Below are positions 17,669-26,611 of a stretch of 64,000 nt of DNA, one piece after another (position 1 is the stretch's first letter; each line of letters opens with the position of its first letter). Position numbers and translations under genes: made by a program. The notes below the pieces were generated by a model that was given only the letters and a program-made list of their open reading frames with translations, was not told the origin of the DNA and made no database searches. This stretch comes from Duganella sacchari (GTDB lineage Bacteria > Pseudomonadota > Gammaproteobacteria > Burkholderiales > Burkholderiaceae_D): the NCBI RefSeq assembly GCF_900143065.1, contig NZ_FRCX01000004.1, positions 372,001 through 436,000 of the forward strand, given 5' to 3'.

Positions 17669-18433
17669 TTACTGCGCCATGCGGAATTCGATGCGGCGGT
17701 TGCGCGCGCGGCCTTCCGGCGTGTCATTGCTGGCCACCGGGCGGTCCGGTCCCTGGCCGCTGGCGCTCAGCAGATCGCTGTTGATGCCGTGGCTGGACAG
17801 ATAAGCCTTGACCGCCTCGGCGCGCGCCTGGCTCAACCCCTGGTTGGTGGCGCGCAGGCCCGCACTGTCGGTGTGGCCGATGATTTCGACCTTGCGATTA
17901 CTCAGCTTGCGCAGCGCAGCGACCATTTCATCCAGAATGCCTTTACCGGCCGGCGTCAGCTCGGCTTTGCCGCTTTCGAATTCAACGATGCGGTTGGCCA
18001 GCGCGCTATCGAGCACGCTCTGGTCGGCGGCCGATACGCGCAAGCCGTTATTTACCGTGTAGGTCGGATTCAGGCTGGTGGCGATGTTGCTGGCGATGCG
18101 CTGGCGTACTGCCTCGTTGCCCACTTCTCCGCGCAGGCTCACGGTGCTGCCGTCGATTTTTAACTGGCCACGGCTGATTTGCTTGAGGTCCGGGGTAAGC
18201 AATTTCTGCACGTAGCCATTCCAGTTGGCTGGCGTCGCCACTTTGTCGATGGAGATCTGGTCCACCACCTTGTCGGCGCCATAGACTTCGCGCAGCTTGG
18301 CCAGCACGGCCGCCTTGCTGGCTTCATCGGGCAGGGTGCCAGCCGCCAGCACCTGGCCTGGCTGTGGCGCCGCTGTCTGGGCAAGGGCGCTGCCGCCGGT
18401 CAGCAGCAGGACGCTGAAAATAAGAGTACGCAT
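17669..18433 (-). CDS. OmpA-family periplasmic protein of the T6SS cluster
   Basis: 254 aa with signal peptide MRTLIFSVLLLTGGSALA, a middle BON-like/unknown region (residues 60-140) and a C-terminal OmpA domain with VEIIGHTDSAG and RNRRIEF, the peptidoglycan-binding signature. Because the cluster's TssL lacks an OmpA extension, this soluble or envelope-attached protein is the likely cell-wall anchor (comparable in role to TagL/TagN; inference). It sits between tagF and tssA in the same operon. Confidence 0.88.
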   Translation of the reverse strand: MRTLIFSVLLLTGGSALAQTAAPQPGQVLAAGTLPDEASKAAVLAKLREVYGADKVVDQISIDKVATPANWNGYVQKLLTPDLKQISRGQLKIDGSTVSLRGEVGNEAVRQRIASNIATSLNPTYTVNNGLRVSAADQSVLDSALANRIVEFESGKAELTPAGKGILDEMVAALRKLSNRKVEIIGHTDSAGLRATNQGLSQARAEAVKAYLSSHGINSDLLSASGQGPDRPVASNDTPEGRARNRRIEFRMAQ

Positions 18434-18436
18434 GAT

Positions 18437-19423
18437 TCAGGTTCCAATAAACGCCGTGCGGACCGACTCCAGCGCGGACTTGAGTGACAGGGATGGCTGC
18501 GACAGATAGGTGGACAGCTTCTTGACGGCGTAATCGCTGTCGGCTTGTTCTTCCACCCAGTCCAGCTGCTCGAACGCGATGTGCTGTTCCTGCGCGGCTT
18601 GCGGGTCCATGATGCCGTGCAGCGTCGCCGCCGACGCACCCGAGAAGCCGAGCAGCAGCACCGGCTGTTCGTGCTGGCGGGTCAGGAACATGGCCAGTTC
18701 GAAGTCGGCGCGTGCCAGGAACGGCGTAATCAGGTGCATCCAGAAAGCGGCCACCAGGTTGCGGTACATCGGGTCCTGCGGCAACGGCAGCAGCAGTGTC
18801 TTGTCGAGACGGCTGGAGCTGCTGGCCAGTACCGGCTGCAGCAGCATGCCGAGCGCCAGCAGCACTTGCCGCGACGAGCCGCGGAAGCCTGCCTGCGACA
18901 GCAGCGCATCGAGCCCGCCGATGGTTTGCAGTTCGAGGAAGTCATCAAACGTGGCTTGATAGGCGGCGCTGCGCAGATCCAGTTCGACGGCTTCGCTGGC
19001 AGCAAGCTGTAACGGCACTGTGGGGTCACCGGCAGCGACCACGCTGCTGCTCAACGCGGCGAGACGTGTCCACAGGCGGTTGAAGACCAGCGGTGCGGTC
19101 GGCACAAAGCTGGCCGGTTCGGCGACTTCCACGCTGCTCGTCATCAGGAATGGAAAGCGACGTTGCGACTGGTCGCTGCTGGCGACGATGTGGCCGGCGA
19201 TTGCATGTCGCCGGCGCGGGCCGACGAAGGCGAAATGCAGCGGTGCGACGGCGTCGTAGTTGAGTTTCCAGCGGGCGTCGGTGCTCATCAGGTCCATGGC
19301 CTGGGCCAGCCAGTCGTCCAGGACTTTAATCAGCGCAGGACTGTCGCCGCCTTTGACGAAATCGCCGCGTCCGGGGATTTTGCCGAAATAGCCAATGCTG
19401 GCAATGGTGGCGCCGCGGCTCAT
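18437..19423 (-). CDS. tagF: TagF, T6SS-associated protein (ImpM family)
   Basis: 328-aa protein of the ImpM/TagF family. The opening IASIGYFGKIPGRGDFVKGG is diagnostic, followed by LDDWLAQAMD and the FAFVGPRRRHAIAGHIVASSDQSQR region. In Pseudomonas, TagF is a post-translational repressor acting with the PppA/PpkA switch; neither partner gene is in this window. The start overlaps the tssM stop (ATGA). Confidence 0.94.
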   Translation of the reverse strand: MSRGATIASIGYFGKIPGRGDFVKGGDSPALIKVLDDWLAQAMDLMSTDARWKLNYDAVAPLHFAFVGPRRRHAIAGHIVASSDQSQRRFPFLMTSSVEVAEPASFVPTAPLVFNRLWTRLAALSSSVVAAGDPTVPLQLAASEAVELDLRSAAYQATFDDFLELQTIGGLDALLSQAGFRGSSRQVLLALGMLLQPVLASSSSRLDKTLLLPLPQDPMYRNLVAAFWMHLITPFLARADFELAMFLTRQHEQPVLLLGFSGASAATLHGIMDPQAAQEQHIAFEQLDWVEEQADSDYAVKKLSTYLSQPSLSLKSALESVRTAFIGT

Positions 19424-22400
19424 GGCTGGGCTCCTGCGGTGCGGATTACACCGGGCTGCACCGGCGCTGGCATGGTGGCCGGCGTTGGCGTTGGCGTTGG
19501 CGTGGACGGCGGCGGCGCTGCTGGCGCGCGCGGCGGCGTACCGGCAGGGCTGACTGCCGGCGTGGCGGTCGCCGGTGCGGTGTCAGATACTGGCGCAGGC
19601 GCTGGAGCGGTCACCATATCCGGCAGGCGCAGGCGCTTGAAGCCAGCCGTCGGCGCTGCAGCTTGTGCCTGCACTGGCGGCGGCGCGGTGCCGATGATCT
19701 TGAGATTGGCGGTCACGGAGACGCCCGAGTTATCCCAGGTCAGTTCGAACGCGCCATTGTCCTTGCGTTTGCGTTTGGCCGCATCGATCATCTTCTTGAG
19801 GCCAAAGTGACCCGATTCGTTGAACACCACAATGCTGCGGCCTTCTGGTGTGATGGCGGTAATGCGCGCGCCGGGCACACCTTGCGGGTTAGGCCACGCC
19901 ATGTGCACCCAAGGCTGCGGCTGGCCGCGCCAGCGCAGGGCCTGGCCATCGATCTCGATGGTGAACTCGGTGGCGCTGACAGCACCCAGCGCCTGCAGGT
20001 CGAAGCTGGTCTGGCCTTCGCCGCCGCTGGAGGCCGCGGCATTGGCGACACCGTTGGCCGCCAGTGGCGCTACCCAGCCCGGGAAACTGGCGACGACAGG
20101 CGGCGCCAGATTGATGCCCATGTTGGCCCAGGTCTTGGTGCTCAGCGTGTCGCCACGGCGTACCACCAGTGGGCCGATGGTGGTGTTGAAGAATTTGGCG
20201 ATGGCGCCGTCCGGTCCAAACACCGTGCCGATTTCCGCATTGCTGGCTTCCGCGCGCGATTCGGTGGCGAAGGGATATTTGGTCGCCAGCGTCTGACGGA
20301 ACGGTTGCAGCACCTGCGCTGCCCACACCTTGTTGATTTCCGCCTCGGTAGGCTGCACGATCACGGCGAACGATTGTATCAATGGACGCACCAGCAGCGG
20401 ACGGATGGCGGCTTTCTGCGCGTCGGTCATCCCGGTCAGCATTTGTTCATCGACGTATTTCAGTGCGTCCGCCAGTTCGGAGCCGCTGCCATCCAGCGTT
20501 TGCTGCATCAGCTGCTTGGCGCCAGGGCCTGGGTCGCCCTGGTTCTTGATCTGATTGAAGCGGCCGCGCAGCTTGGCCAGTTGGTCCATATAGCCACGCA
20601 TCAGCGACGCATCCTTATCCTTGGCGACCACCAGTTTCGCCACGCCCGAGAATTCGCGGCCGACCGGGCCAAGCGGCATCGCGGCGTTCTGTACGCCGCC
20701 AGTGTTCACGTTGACGTTGATCTGCGATGGCTTCTGGCGCAGGATGGTTTCCTTGAACCAGCCGGTGACGCCGCGCTGCGCACGTTGCAGGCCAGCGTCC
20801 AGCAGCGACGGGTTGTCCCACGAGGTCTGTTCGTAGACGGTGTTCATCAACTTGTTCAGCGGCGAGACTTGTGGATCGCCGAGACGGTTCATGGCGCCCG
20901 CTGCCTGGTCAAAGTTGGACAGGTCCTTGACGGTCACGCCCTGGACGAATTTCTGCCATTCGCGTGCGTAGTCGTTTTTATACAGGTCCACCAGTGCCTT
21001 CTGGATTTGCTCTGGGCTGCCTTCCAGCGTCAGGTCATCCTTGGACGAGGTTTTCAGCACCCAGTCGGCGCTTTGCAGTTCTCGGTTGGCGGCTTCGCGG
21101 AACGCGTCCTGCACAAAGCCCTGCCATGCGGCGCGCGTGAAGCTGCCCGGTACGGCGTAGCTGCCCAGCACCAGTTCCTTGTCCTGATCGCCGACGATGG
21201 AGGCCACCGTCACGGCCGGGAAGCGGGTTGCCGCACGTGCTTTGACGTCGGCGTAGACGCGTTCGCGCGCCGGCATGCCACGCACCACGCGGCGCAGGTT
21301 GTCGCGGGTCTGGTCAACCAGTGCCAGGCGCGAATCGATCTGCGGCCAGGAGGTATCGTTGATCTGCGCCAGGTAGAAGGAAATCATGCGTTCGGCGCTG
21401 CGTATCATCTGCTCGCGCGACATGGTGCCACGGTTGGTGTCGAGCCACACACGCCAGAAGCGCGTCAGCTGATCGTTCAGATGGCCCGCTTCGGCGCGCG
21501 ACTTATCGCTCAGCATCAGGTAGGTCTTGAGCGCGTTGTAAGCGTCTTCCGCGTCGGTTGGCGACGCATCCTTGAATTGCTGGGCGCTGTTATTGATGGC
21601 CGCCGCTGCTTCGGCCTGCGTTGCGTTGGCGGGCGCCACGTTGCCGACCGAGGCGGCCGATACCGGTTTCGCCATCGGCTGCAGTTGGCCCGCGTTGTTG
21701 TTGACTTCCGCCAGGAAGGCCTCCAGCGTCTGGCTCACCGGCTTGAGCATGACTTCACGCACGCCGTTGAAATACTCTTCGCGCAGCTTGCGGTCCAGCA
21801 GCGTGCCCTGGTACAGGCCCAGGCTCAGCGACAGTGGGCGGTTCTGCTCATACTTGTCCAGCTGTTCGATGCGGTCCTGCAGGATCTCCAGCGCAGCAAA
21901 GCGCGATTGCAGGTCCATGGATTTCTCCTGCACCTTGATGGCCTGGTCGAGGTCAGCCTGAACGTTGGCCACCAGCTGGCGGTTGTTCATGTACGACCAG
22001 CTCCAGCCGGCCAGGGCCAGGCCGGCCAGCGCCACGGCGCCAAAGAAGGCGGCGTAGCGCACGCGCAGCTTGGCCGGACTGGCGTATTGCGCCACCAGGT
22101 CCTTGTCGGCAAAGATCACTTTGCGGAACAGGTTAAGCAGGAAGTAGCCTTGCTGCTGGTGGGCTTCTTCGTGATCGGCAGGCTTCAGTTGCAGATCGAA
22201 GCGCTGTGCCACGCGTTGCGACGAGGCAGAGACGGATTCGCCTTCCTGCAGCGCGCTGGTGAAGTAGAAGCCACGGAACACGGGCTTGAACTGGAATGGG
22301 TTCTCTTCAAACATCGTGGCGATAAAGGTGCGCAGCGACGGTTTGATGGAGCTGAACTCCAGCGGGAAGGTGAAGACGCCAGGCGGCATGCGCTCGCGCC

Positions 22401-23364
22401 ATTGCAGCGCCATGTTGGCGGCGCTCAGGTCTTTCAGGCCCTCGTACAGTTCATCGAAGCGGGCGTCGAACTGGCTCAGGACTTCTTCGCTGGTGGTGCT
22501 GCGGCTGTAGGGCAGGGTAGCGCCCCACACCTTGTCGCGTTCACCGCGTTCGCTGTCGTGGAAGAATTCGTTGAAGCCGTTAATCAGGTCGGCCTTGGTG
22601 AACAGCACATACACCGGCGCATGCACTTCCAGCCGCTCGGTCAGCTCCTGCACGCGCTGGCGCAGGTTCTTGGCCAGGTTGATGGCGAACTCCGGCCGGT
22701 TGCGGGTCAGCTCGGCCACGCTCACGGCGATGATGATGCCGTTGATCGGCGCCTTCTTGCGGTATTTTTTCAGCAGGTCGAGGAAGCCGAACCACTCGCC
22801 GCGGTCTTCATCGACCACCGAATAGCGGCCAGCCGTATCGAGCAGGATGCCGTCAGTGGTGAAGAACCAGTCGCAGTTACGCGTGCCGCCAACGCCTTGA
22901 ATGATTTTGCTGTCGGCGAAAGGGAACTGCAGGCCGGAGTTGGCCACCGCCGTGCTCTTGCCGGCGGCCGGGTTCCCGATAATCATGTACCACGGCAGCT
23001 CATACAGCGCGGCATTGCCGGAGGTCTGGCCCAGTTTGGAATTCTTGATGGTGCCGATTGCGTCGAGCATGCGCGTGCGCAGCGCTTCGGTTTCCTGGCG
23101 CTGGGCCGGATCGGCCTTCACCGGTTTGGACGCCTGCTGCTCGAGCATGTCGCCCAGTTTGCCGGCGGCGCGCTGGCGTTTGCGGTAGCGCCAGTACCAG
23201 ACGATGGCGCCAAAGGCCAGTGTAATCGCCAGGACGGTCCAGGGCACGGAGGCGGGCCATTGCAGCAGCGCGGCTGTAATGAACAGCAGTGCGGCAAAGG
23301 CCAGCCAGCCAATGACAATCAGCGTGCGGCGTTGGGTCAGGAAGAGCCAGAATTTTTGCATCAT
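19420..23364 (-). CDS. tssM: TssM (IcmF), T6SS membrane-complex protein
   Basis: 1314-aa inner-membrane protein forming the trans-envelope channel with TssL. Two transmembrane helices lie near residues 14-34 and 42-58, and a third near 430-452. An intact cytoplasmic NTPase site is present (Walker A GNPAAGKST at 130-138, then DTAGRY). The large periplasmic part follows. The last 85 or so residues are a Pro/Ala/Thr tail (for example STPTPTPTPATMPAPVQP) encoded partly by a GTTGGC hexamer repeat; such a tail is not a standard TssM feature. The gene overlaps tagF by 4 bases. Confidence 0.96.
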   Translation of the reverse strand: MMQKFWLFLTQRRTLIVIGWLAFAALLFITAALLQWPASVPWTVLAITLAFGAIVWYWRYRKRQRAAGKLGDMLEQQASKPVKADPAQRQETEALRTRMLDAIGTIKNSKLGQTSGNAALYELPWYMIIGNPAAGKSTAVANSGLQFPFADSKIIQGVGGTRNCDWFFTTDGILLDTAGRYSVVDEDRGEWFGFLDLLKKYRKKAPINGIIIAVSVAELTRNRPEFAINLAKNLRQRVQELTERLEVHAPVYVLFTKADLINGFNEFFHDSERGERDKVWGATLPYSRSTTSEEVLSQFDARFDELYEGLKDLSAANMALQWRERMPPGVFTFPLEFSSIKPSLRTFIATMFEENPFQFKPVFRGFYFTSALQEGESVSASSQRVAQRFDLQLKPADHEEAHQQQGYFLLNLFRKVIFADKDLVAQYASPAKLRVRYAAFFGAVALAGLALAGWSWSYMNNRQLVANVQADLDQAIKVQEKSMDLQSRFAALEILQDRIEQLDKYEQNRPLSLSLGLYQGTLLDRKLREEYFNGVREVMLKPVSQTLEAFLAEVNNNAGQLQPMAKPVSAASVGNVAPANATQAEAAAAINNSAQQFKDASPTDAEDAYNALKTYLMLSDKSRAEAGHLNDQLTRFWRVWLDTNRGTMSREQMIRSAERMISFYLAQINDTSWPQIDSRLALVDQTRDNLRRVVRGMPARERVYADVKARAATRFPAVTVASIVGDQDKELVLGSYAVPGSFTRAAWQGFVQDAFREAANRELQSADWVLKTSSKDDLTLEGSPEQIQKALVDLYKNDYAREWQKFVQGVTVKDLSNFDQAAGAMNRLGDPQVSPLNKLMNTVYEQTSWDNPSLLDAGLQRAQRGVTGWFKETILRQKPSQINVNVNTGGVQNAAMPLGPVGREFSGVAKLVVAKDKDASLMRGYMDQLAKLRGRFNQIKNQGDPGPGAKQLMQQTLDGSGSELADALKYVDEQMLTGMTDAQKAAIRPLLVRPLIQSFAVIVQPTEAEINKVWAAQVLQPFRQTLATKYPFATESRAEASNAEIGTVFGPDGAIAKFFNTTIGPLVVRRGDTLSTKTWANMGINLAPPVVASFPGWVAPLAANGVANAAASSGGEGQTSFDLQALGAVSATEFTIEIDGQALRWRGQPQPWVHMAWPNPQGVPGARITAITPEGRSIVVFNESGHFGLKKMIDAAKRKRKDNGAFELTWDNSGVSVTANLKIIGTAPPPVQAQAAAPTAGFKRLRLPDMVTAPAPAPVSDTAPATATPAVSPAGTPPRAPAAPPPSTPTPTPTPATMPAPVQPGVIRTAGAQP

Positions 23365-23389
23365 GATAGGACTCGGTTGCTTGGAGTAG

Positions 23390-24835
23390 TCAGGCCGCCA
23401 ACGCCGGGCGTAATAGCGCGGCGTAGCGGCGGTAAGGATCTTCGTTACTTATGCAGAGCACAGGACCGCCGCGGTCCTGTACTTCCGCATCCGCCACTGC
23501 GAGGGCGGTTAACCAGGTGACGGCGCCACAGCTGCCGCAGCTGCTGCCGATGCTGATGACGTCTGCGCCGGGATCGAGCTGCGGTGCGGCAGCGGTGACC
23601 ACGTGCATGAGTTCTGTGACACGGCTGGTGCGGTGGCCCGTGTCGGCGGTGACCAGGGTGACGGCCGCGCCGTCCAGCCGGGCGTTGTGCAGCGCCTGTT
23701 CGGCGGCTTGCGCCAGGCTGGTGTCGGTGTCGCGTTTGGCGTCGTCGGCGGATGCACTGCGGCGGCCGCTGGCGATGGTCTGCAATATGCTGCCGCTGTC
23801 ATCGCGGCCGGTGATCAGGCTGGCGTGGGCGGCGTCGGCCAGCAGCAGCCCCGCTGCGCCTTCGCCGGGAATGCGGCCTTGCGGATGCGTGGCAGAGAAC
23901 AGGCCATTCTGCGCCGACAGGCTTGCGATGCTGTTCTCGCTCAGATGGGAGGCGGCGGCAAGCACGATGGCCAGGCAAGGGTGCTGGCTGTCGCCGCAAT
24001 GGCCCAGCAGTTTCGACAGCGCCGGGCCGGCGTCGTCCGCATCACTTGCTGGCGCTGGCGCCGCAAGACGCTGCTGTGGCCAGCCCGCCTGCACGGCGAC
24101 AGTGCGCAGCCATTGATCGGCAATCTCGCGCTGTGGCGCGGTCCACTCCGCAGGCCAGACTGCCAGCAACTGCAAGGATGGCGGTACGGGCACCGGCACT
24201 GCGTTCGGCGGCAGGCGGCCCTGCTGGCGTTCGTGTTCCTGTTGCAGCCATGGCGCCACATACATATGGCTGGCCGCCTGCGCTGCCAGTTCGCTGACCG
24301 CGCTGGTGGCAGCATCGAGCGCGCGCCATTGTGCGGTGTCGAAGTGCGGGTTTGCCAGTTGCAGTTTGTCGCGCCAGGCTTCCAGGTCGTGGCGCAGTGC
24401 GTCTTCGTCGATATCGCGCAGGCGTGCGCTCATGACGGGATAGCCGTCGTCGTCCTGCAGTTCGCTGTCGAGGTTAGGGCGGGCCTGATTGCCGGCCAGG
24501 GCGGCGCGCAGCTCGTCAACCGATGCGCCGTGCGGCACGCGGATGGCGCTGGCGGCGATGCTCAATGCTGCCGGCAGCGGTGCGGCTTCCGGCGCGGCAT
24601 CGATGGATGGCGTGGCGGCAGCGGTGGCGCCCGCCGTTGCCGGCATGCTGATACGCGCCCAGGCCTTGCGGCCCAGCCATAAAGTGGTGAGTAACACCAG
24701 CGGCAGCACCAGCATGTACAAGGCCAGTTCGCTGGTCGCGGGCATGCGGTTGGTCTCGCGCCAATACCAGATCGCGCCACCCCAGCTGATGCCGAAGGCG
24801 GCGCCGGCCAATGCCAGTTTGCGCAGCCAGTTCAT
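23390..24835 (-). CDS. Membrane-anchored T6SS-cluster protein with degenerate ketoacyl-synthase-like half
   Basis: 481 aa, no confident family name. Two hydrophobic segments at residues 6-25 and 36-54 anchor it, then an Ala/Pro linker. The C-terminal half resembles beta-ketoacyl synthases in order and spacing: RIPGEGAAGLLLADAA (321-336) matches the GFVxGEGAG motif, TLVTADTGHRTSRVTEL sits where VxxHGTST normally lies, and IGSSCGSCGAVTWLTALAVAD where GHxxGAAGA normally lies. The catalytic histidines of those motifs are absent, so a condensing reaction is unlikely. It lies between tssM and the M15 peptidase gene, overlapping the latter by one base. Confidence 0.8.
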   Translation of the reverse strand: MNWLRKLALAGAAFGISWGGAIWYWRETNRMPATSELALYMLVLPLVLLTTLWLGRKAWARISMPATAGATAAATPSIDAAPEAAPLPAALSIAASAIRVPHGASVDELRAALAGNQARPNLDSELQDDDGYPVMSARLRDIDEDALRHDLEAWRDKLQLANPHFDTAQWRALDAATSAVSELAAQAASHMYVAPWLQQEHERQQGRLPPNAVPVPVPPSLQLLAVWPAEWTAPQREIADQWLRTVAVQAGWPQQRLAAPAPASDADDAGPALSKLLGHCGDSQHPCLAIVLAAASHLSENSIASLSAQNGLFSATHPQGRIPGEGAAGLLLADAAHASLITGRDDSGSILQTIASGRRSASADDAKRDTDTSLAQAAEQALHNARLDGAAVTLVTADTGHRTSRVTELMHVVTAAAPQLDPGADVISIGSSCGSCGAVTWLTALAVADAEVQDRGGPVLCISNEDPYRRYAALLRPALAA

Positions 24836-25686
24836 TATTTATTCCCTTGTTTGTGCATGACACCGGGCTGACGCAGCTCCGTGTGTCCGAAGTCCATCAT
24901 CTTCCAGCGGCCGCCCCAGGTCAGGCCCAGCGACTCCGCCACTTCGCCATACAGCTGGTAGCCGCGCATGGCCCATGGATCGCGTTCGGAAATCACCAGT
25001 TTGCCGTCGCGCAGGAAGGCGCAGTCGGCGGCCAGGCCGTATTGGTGCCAACTCTGGAACGCGGCGGCATTGGTCACGCCGGAACCCATGGCCGCCAGCG
25101 TGTTCTGGCGCTCGGGGCTGCGGTAGCCTTCCAGCAGCGCCATGTCGTAGCCGTATTTTTCTTTCATGATGCGGAAGGCCATCAGCAGGCGCTGGGCGTA
25201 AGCGCTGTCCAGCATGGCCCAGTCACGGCTTGCGGTCGACAGCATTGGACGTTCCAGCTGCACTTCGGCGGTGGTAAACACCAGCGGCGGCAAGGCCGGC
25301 GGCGGCACCAGCTGTTCGCCTTGCAGCAGACCGGCGACCTGGGTATTGACCTCGCGCGTGGAGGTTTCGTAAGCGCTCAGCGTCGGTTTGCCGGCCAACA
25401 GCAGGGCCAGCAGCGGCGGGATGCACAGCAGCGCCAGGCCGCCGAGGCAGAATAAATAATGGTCGGACCAGAATGCGCGCAGGCCGCCCATCGATGCGCG
25501 ACCGCTGCGCGCAAGCGCGCCCATGTCTTCGCGGCGGCGATGGGCCAGCCGCCCCAGCGTGTGCTGCAGGCGAGTGCCGGCGCCAGCCAGTGCGGCTGCC
25601 ACAAACTCACGGCCGGATGGGAAGAGCAGCATCCAGCTGATGAGGCAGGCGAGCAGGAAATATAGGGTTACCGCCAGTAGGAACAC
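24835..25686 (-). CDS. Membrane-bound M15-type peptidoglycan peptidase (TagX-like)
   Basis: 283-aa protein with two hydrophobic helices (residues 1-22 and 77-98) and a periplasmic M15/VanY-type domain. Zinc ligands are visible: His214 and Asp221 in SWHQYGLAADCAF and His268 in MDFGHTEL, with the upstream GYRSPERQ Arg typical of the family. It probably cuts peptide cross-links to let the T6SS complex pass the wall, as described for TagX in Acinetobacter; the assignment to this role is inference. It is the first gene of the tssM-tssA operon. Confidence 0.88.
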   Translation of the reverse strand: MFLLAVTLYFLLACLISWMLLFPSGREFVAAALAGAGTRLQHTLGRLAHRRREDMGALARSGRASMGGLRAFWSDHYLFCLGGLALLCIPPLLALLLAGKPTLSAYETSTREVNTQVAGLLQGEQLVPPPALPPLVFTTAEVQLERPMLSTASRDWAMLDSAYAQRLLMAFRIMKEKYGYDMALLEGYRSPERQNTLAAMGSGVTNAAAFQSWHQYGLAADCAFLRDGKLVISERDPWAMRGYQLYGEVAESLGLTWGGRWKMMDFGHTELRQPGVMHKQGNK

Positions 25687-25837
25687 GTCGACCTCGATTA
25701 ATACTAATGTCTAAAAAGCATTGCTCTGGAGTATATATTAGAGTTCTGACAATCCGCGCACGATTGAATTGCCGAGTTGTGCGGCATGTTTTTCTTGAAT
25801 GTCGTAAAGTCATGCGAAATTTACAAGGGAGCTTATT
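25687..25837. promoter_or_regulatory. Divergent AT-rich intergenic region between the tssM operon and the effector operon
   Basis: 151 bp, markedly AT-richer than the flanks, separating two divergent T6SS transcripts. It contains TATATATTAG-like stretches (near 25731-25741) that could serve as -10 elements, but no clear -35/-10 pair or operator could be fixed by eye. Confidence 0.35.
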
Positions 25838-26611
25838 TTGCAACGTGAAGATGAACGCCCGTCGCCCAGCGGCCGTCCCAGTCTCCTGTCGACGGAGCCT
25901 GCGGCGGAGGCTGGGCGCAGCGGCATTCTGGATGGGCTGGAGCGCAAACCTGCCGCTGCTGCGGTGGGCAAAGCGGCGCCCAGGAAGACGGCTGCCATGG
26001 TGGCTGTCGCCGGTGTTGGCGTGCTGGGTCTGGCAATTGCCGCTGTGGCGCTGTGGCCAAGCACAACGCCAGAACCCGAATTGACGCTACCTGTCGCGGC
26101 GGCCACGCCGTCAGCGTCCAAGTCTGATACGGCCGTCACCGTCGCTGCTCCCGCTGCGGTGGCGCCCGCCGCCACCATTGTGGACGACACGGCAGCGTTG
26201 AGTCCTGCCGTGGACAACTCACGCACACTCAAGCAGATATTGAACGACACCCCGGCCAAGCCGCAGCATGATGAGTTGACGGCGGCGTTCGATCATCCGC
26301 ATGTCGCGCAAGCCAAGCCCAAGCCGCCTGCGAAAAAACCGGTGCAGGTGGCGAAAAAGGCTGAACATCCCGCCAAGAAGCCTGCCCCCGCCGACAATGA
26401 CGTCACGCTGCTGGCTGCGCTGATGGCGCATGTGCAATCCAACCGCCAGTCCAAGGAAACCTCGTCGCCCGCTTACCAGCTCAAACAATGCAAACGCATG
26501 AACGAAGCCGGTGCGACGCAATGCCGTGAACATTTGTGCTCGACCAGCGCGCGCAACGAGCCCGAATGCAAACAGCAGCCTGTGGCGGTGAAGACAGCGT
26601 CGGAATCATGA
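25838..26611 (+). CDS. Unknown single-pass membrane protein upstream of vgrG
   Basis: 257 aa, no family recognised. TTG start at 25838 with AAGGGAG 9 bases upstream; no ATG gives a better start. The layout is: 48 polar cytoplasmic residues; one transmembrane helix near residues 52-72; then a periplasmic Ala/Pro/Thr-rich stretch, a Lys/Pro segment (AKPKPPAKKPVQVAKKAEHP) that looks like a periplasm-spanning spacer, and a small cysteine-rich end (four Cys in CKRMNEAGATQCREHLCST...EC). The stop overlaps the vgrG start (ATGA), so it is coupled to the effector module. TonB-like layout, but no TonB box-binding domain is seen. Confidence 0.8.
   Translation: MQREDERPSPSGRPSLLSTEPAAEAGRSGILDGLERKPAAAAVGKAAPRKTAAMVAVAGVGVLGLAIAAVALWPSTTPEPELTLPVAAATPSASKSDTAVTVAAPAAVAPAATIVDDTAALSPAVDNSRTLKQILNDTPAKPQHDELTAAFDHPHVAQAKPKPPAKKPVQVAKKAEHPAKKPAPADNDVTLLAALMAHVQSNRQSKETSSPAYQLKQCKRMNEAGATQCREHLCSTSARNEPECKQQPVAVKTASES

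Noticed and set aside
19663..23520. Very long open frame on the plus strand opposite tssM
   Set aside because: Antisense shadow of a high-GC gene; low-complexity Arg/His/Gln-rich translation without any family motif, while the minus strand encodes a full TssM.
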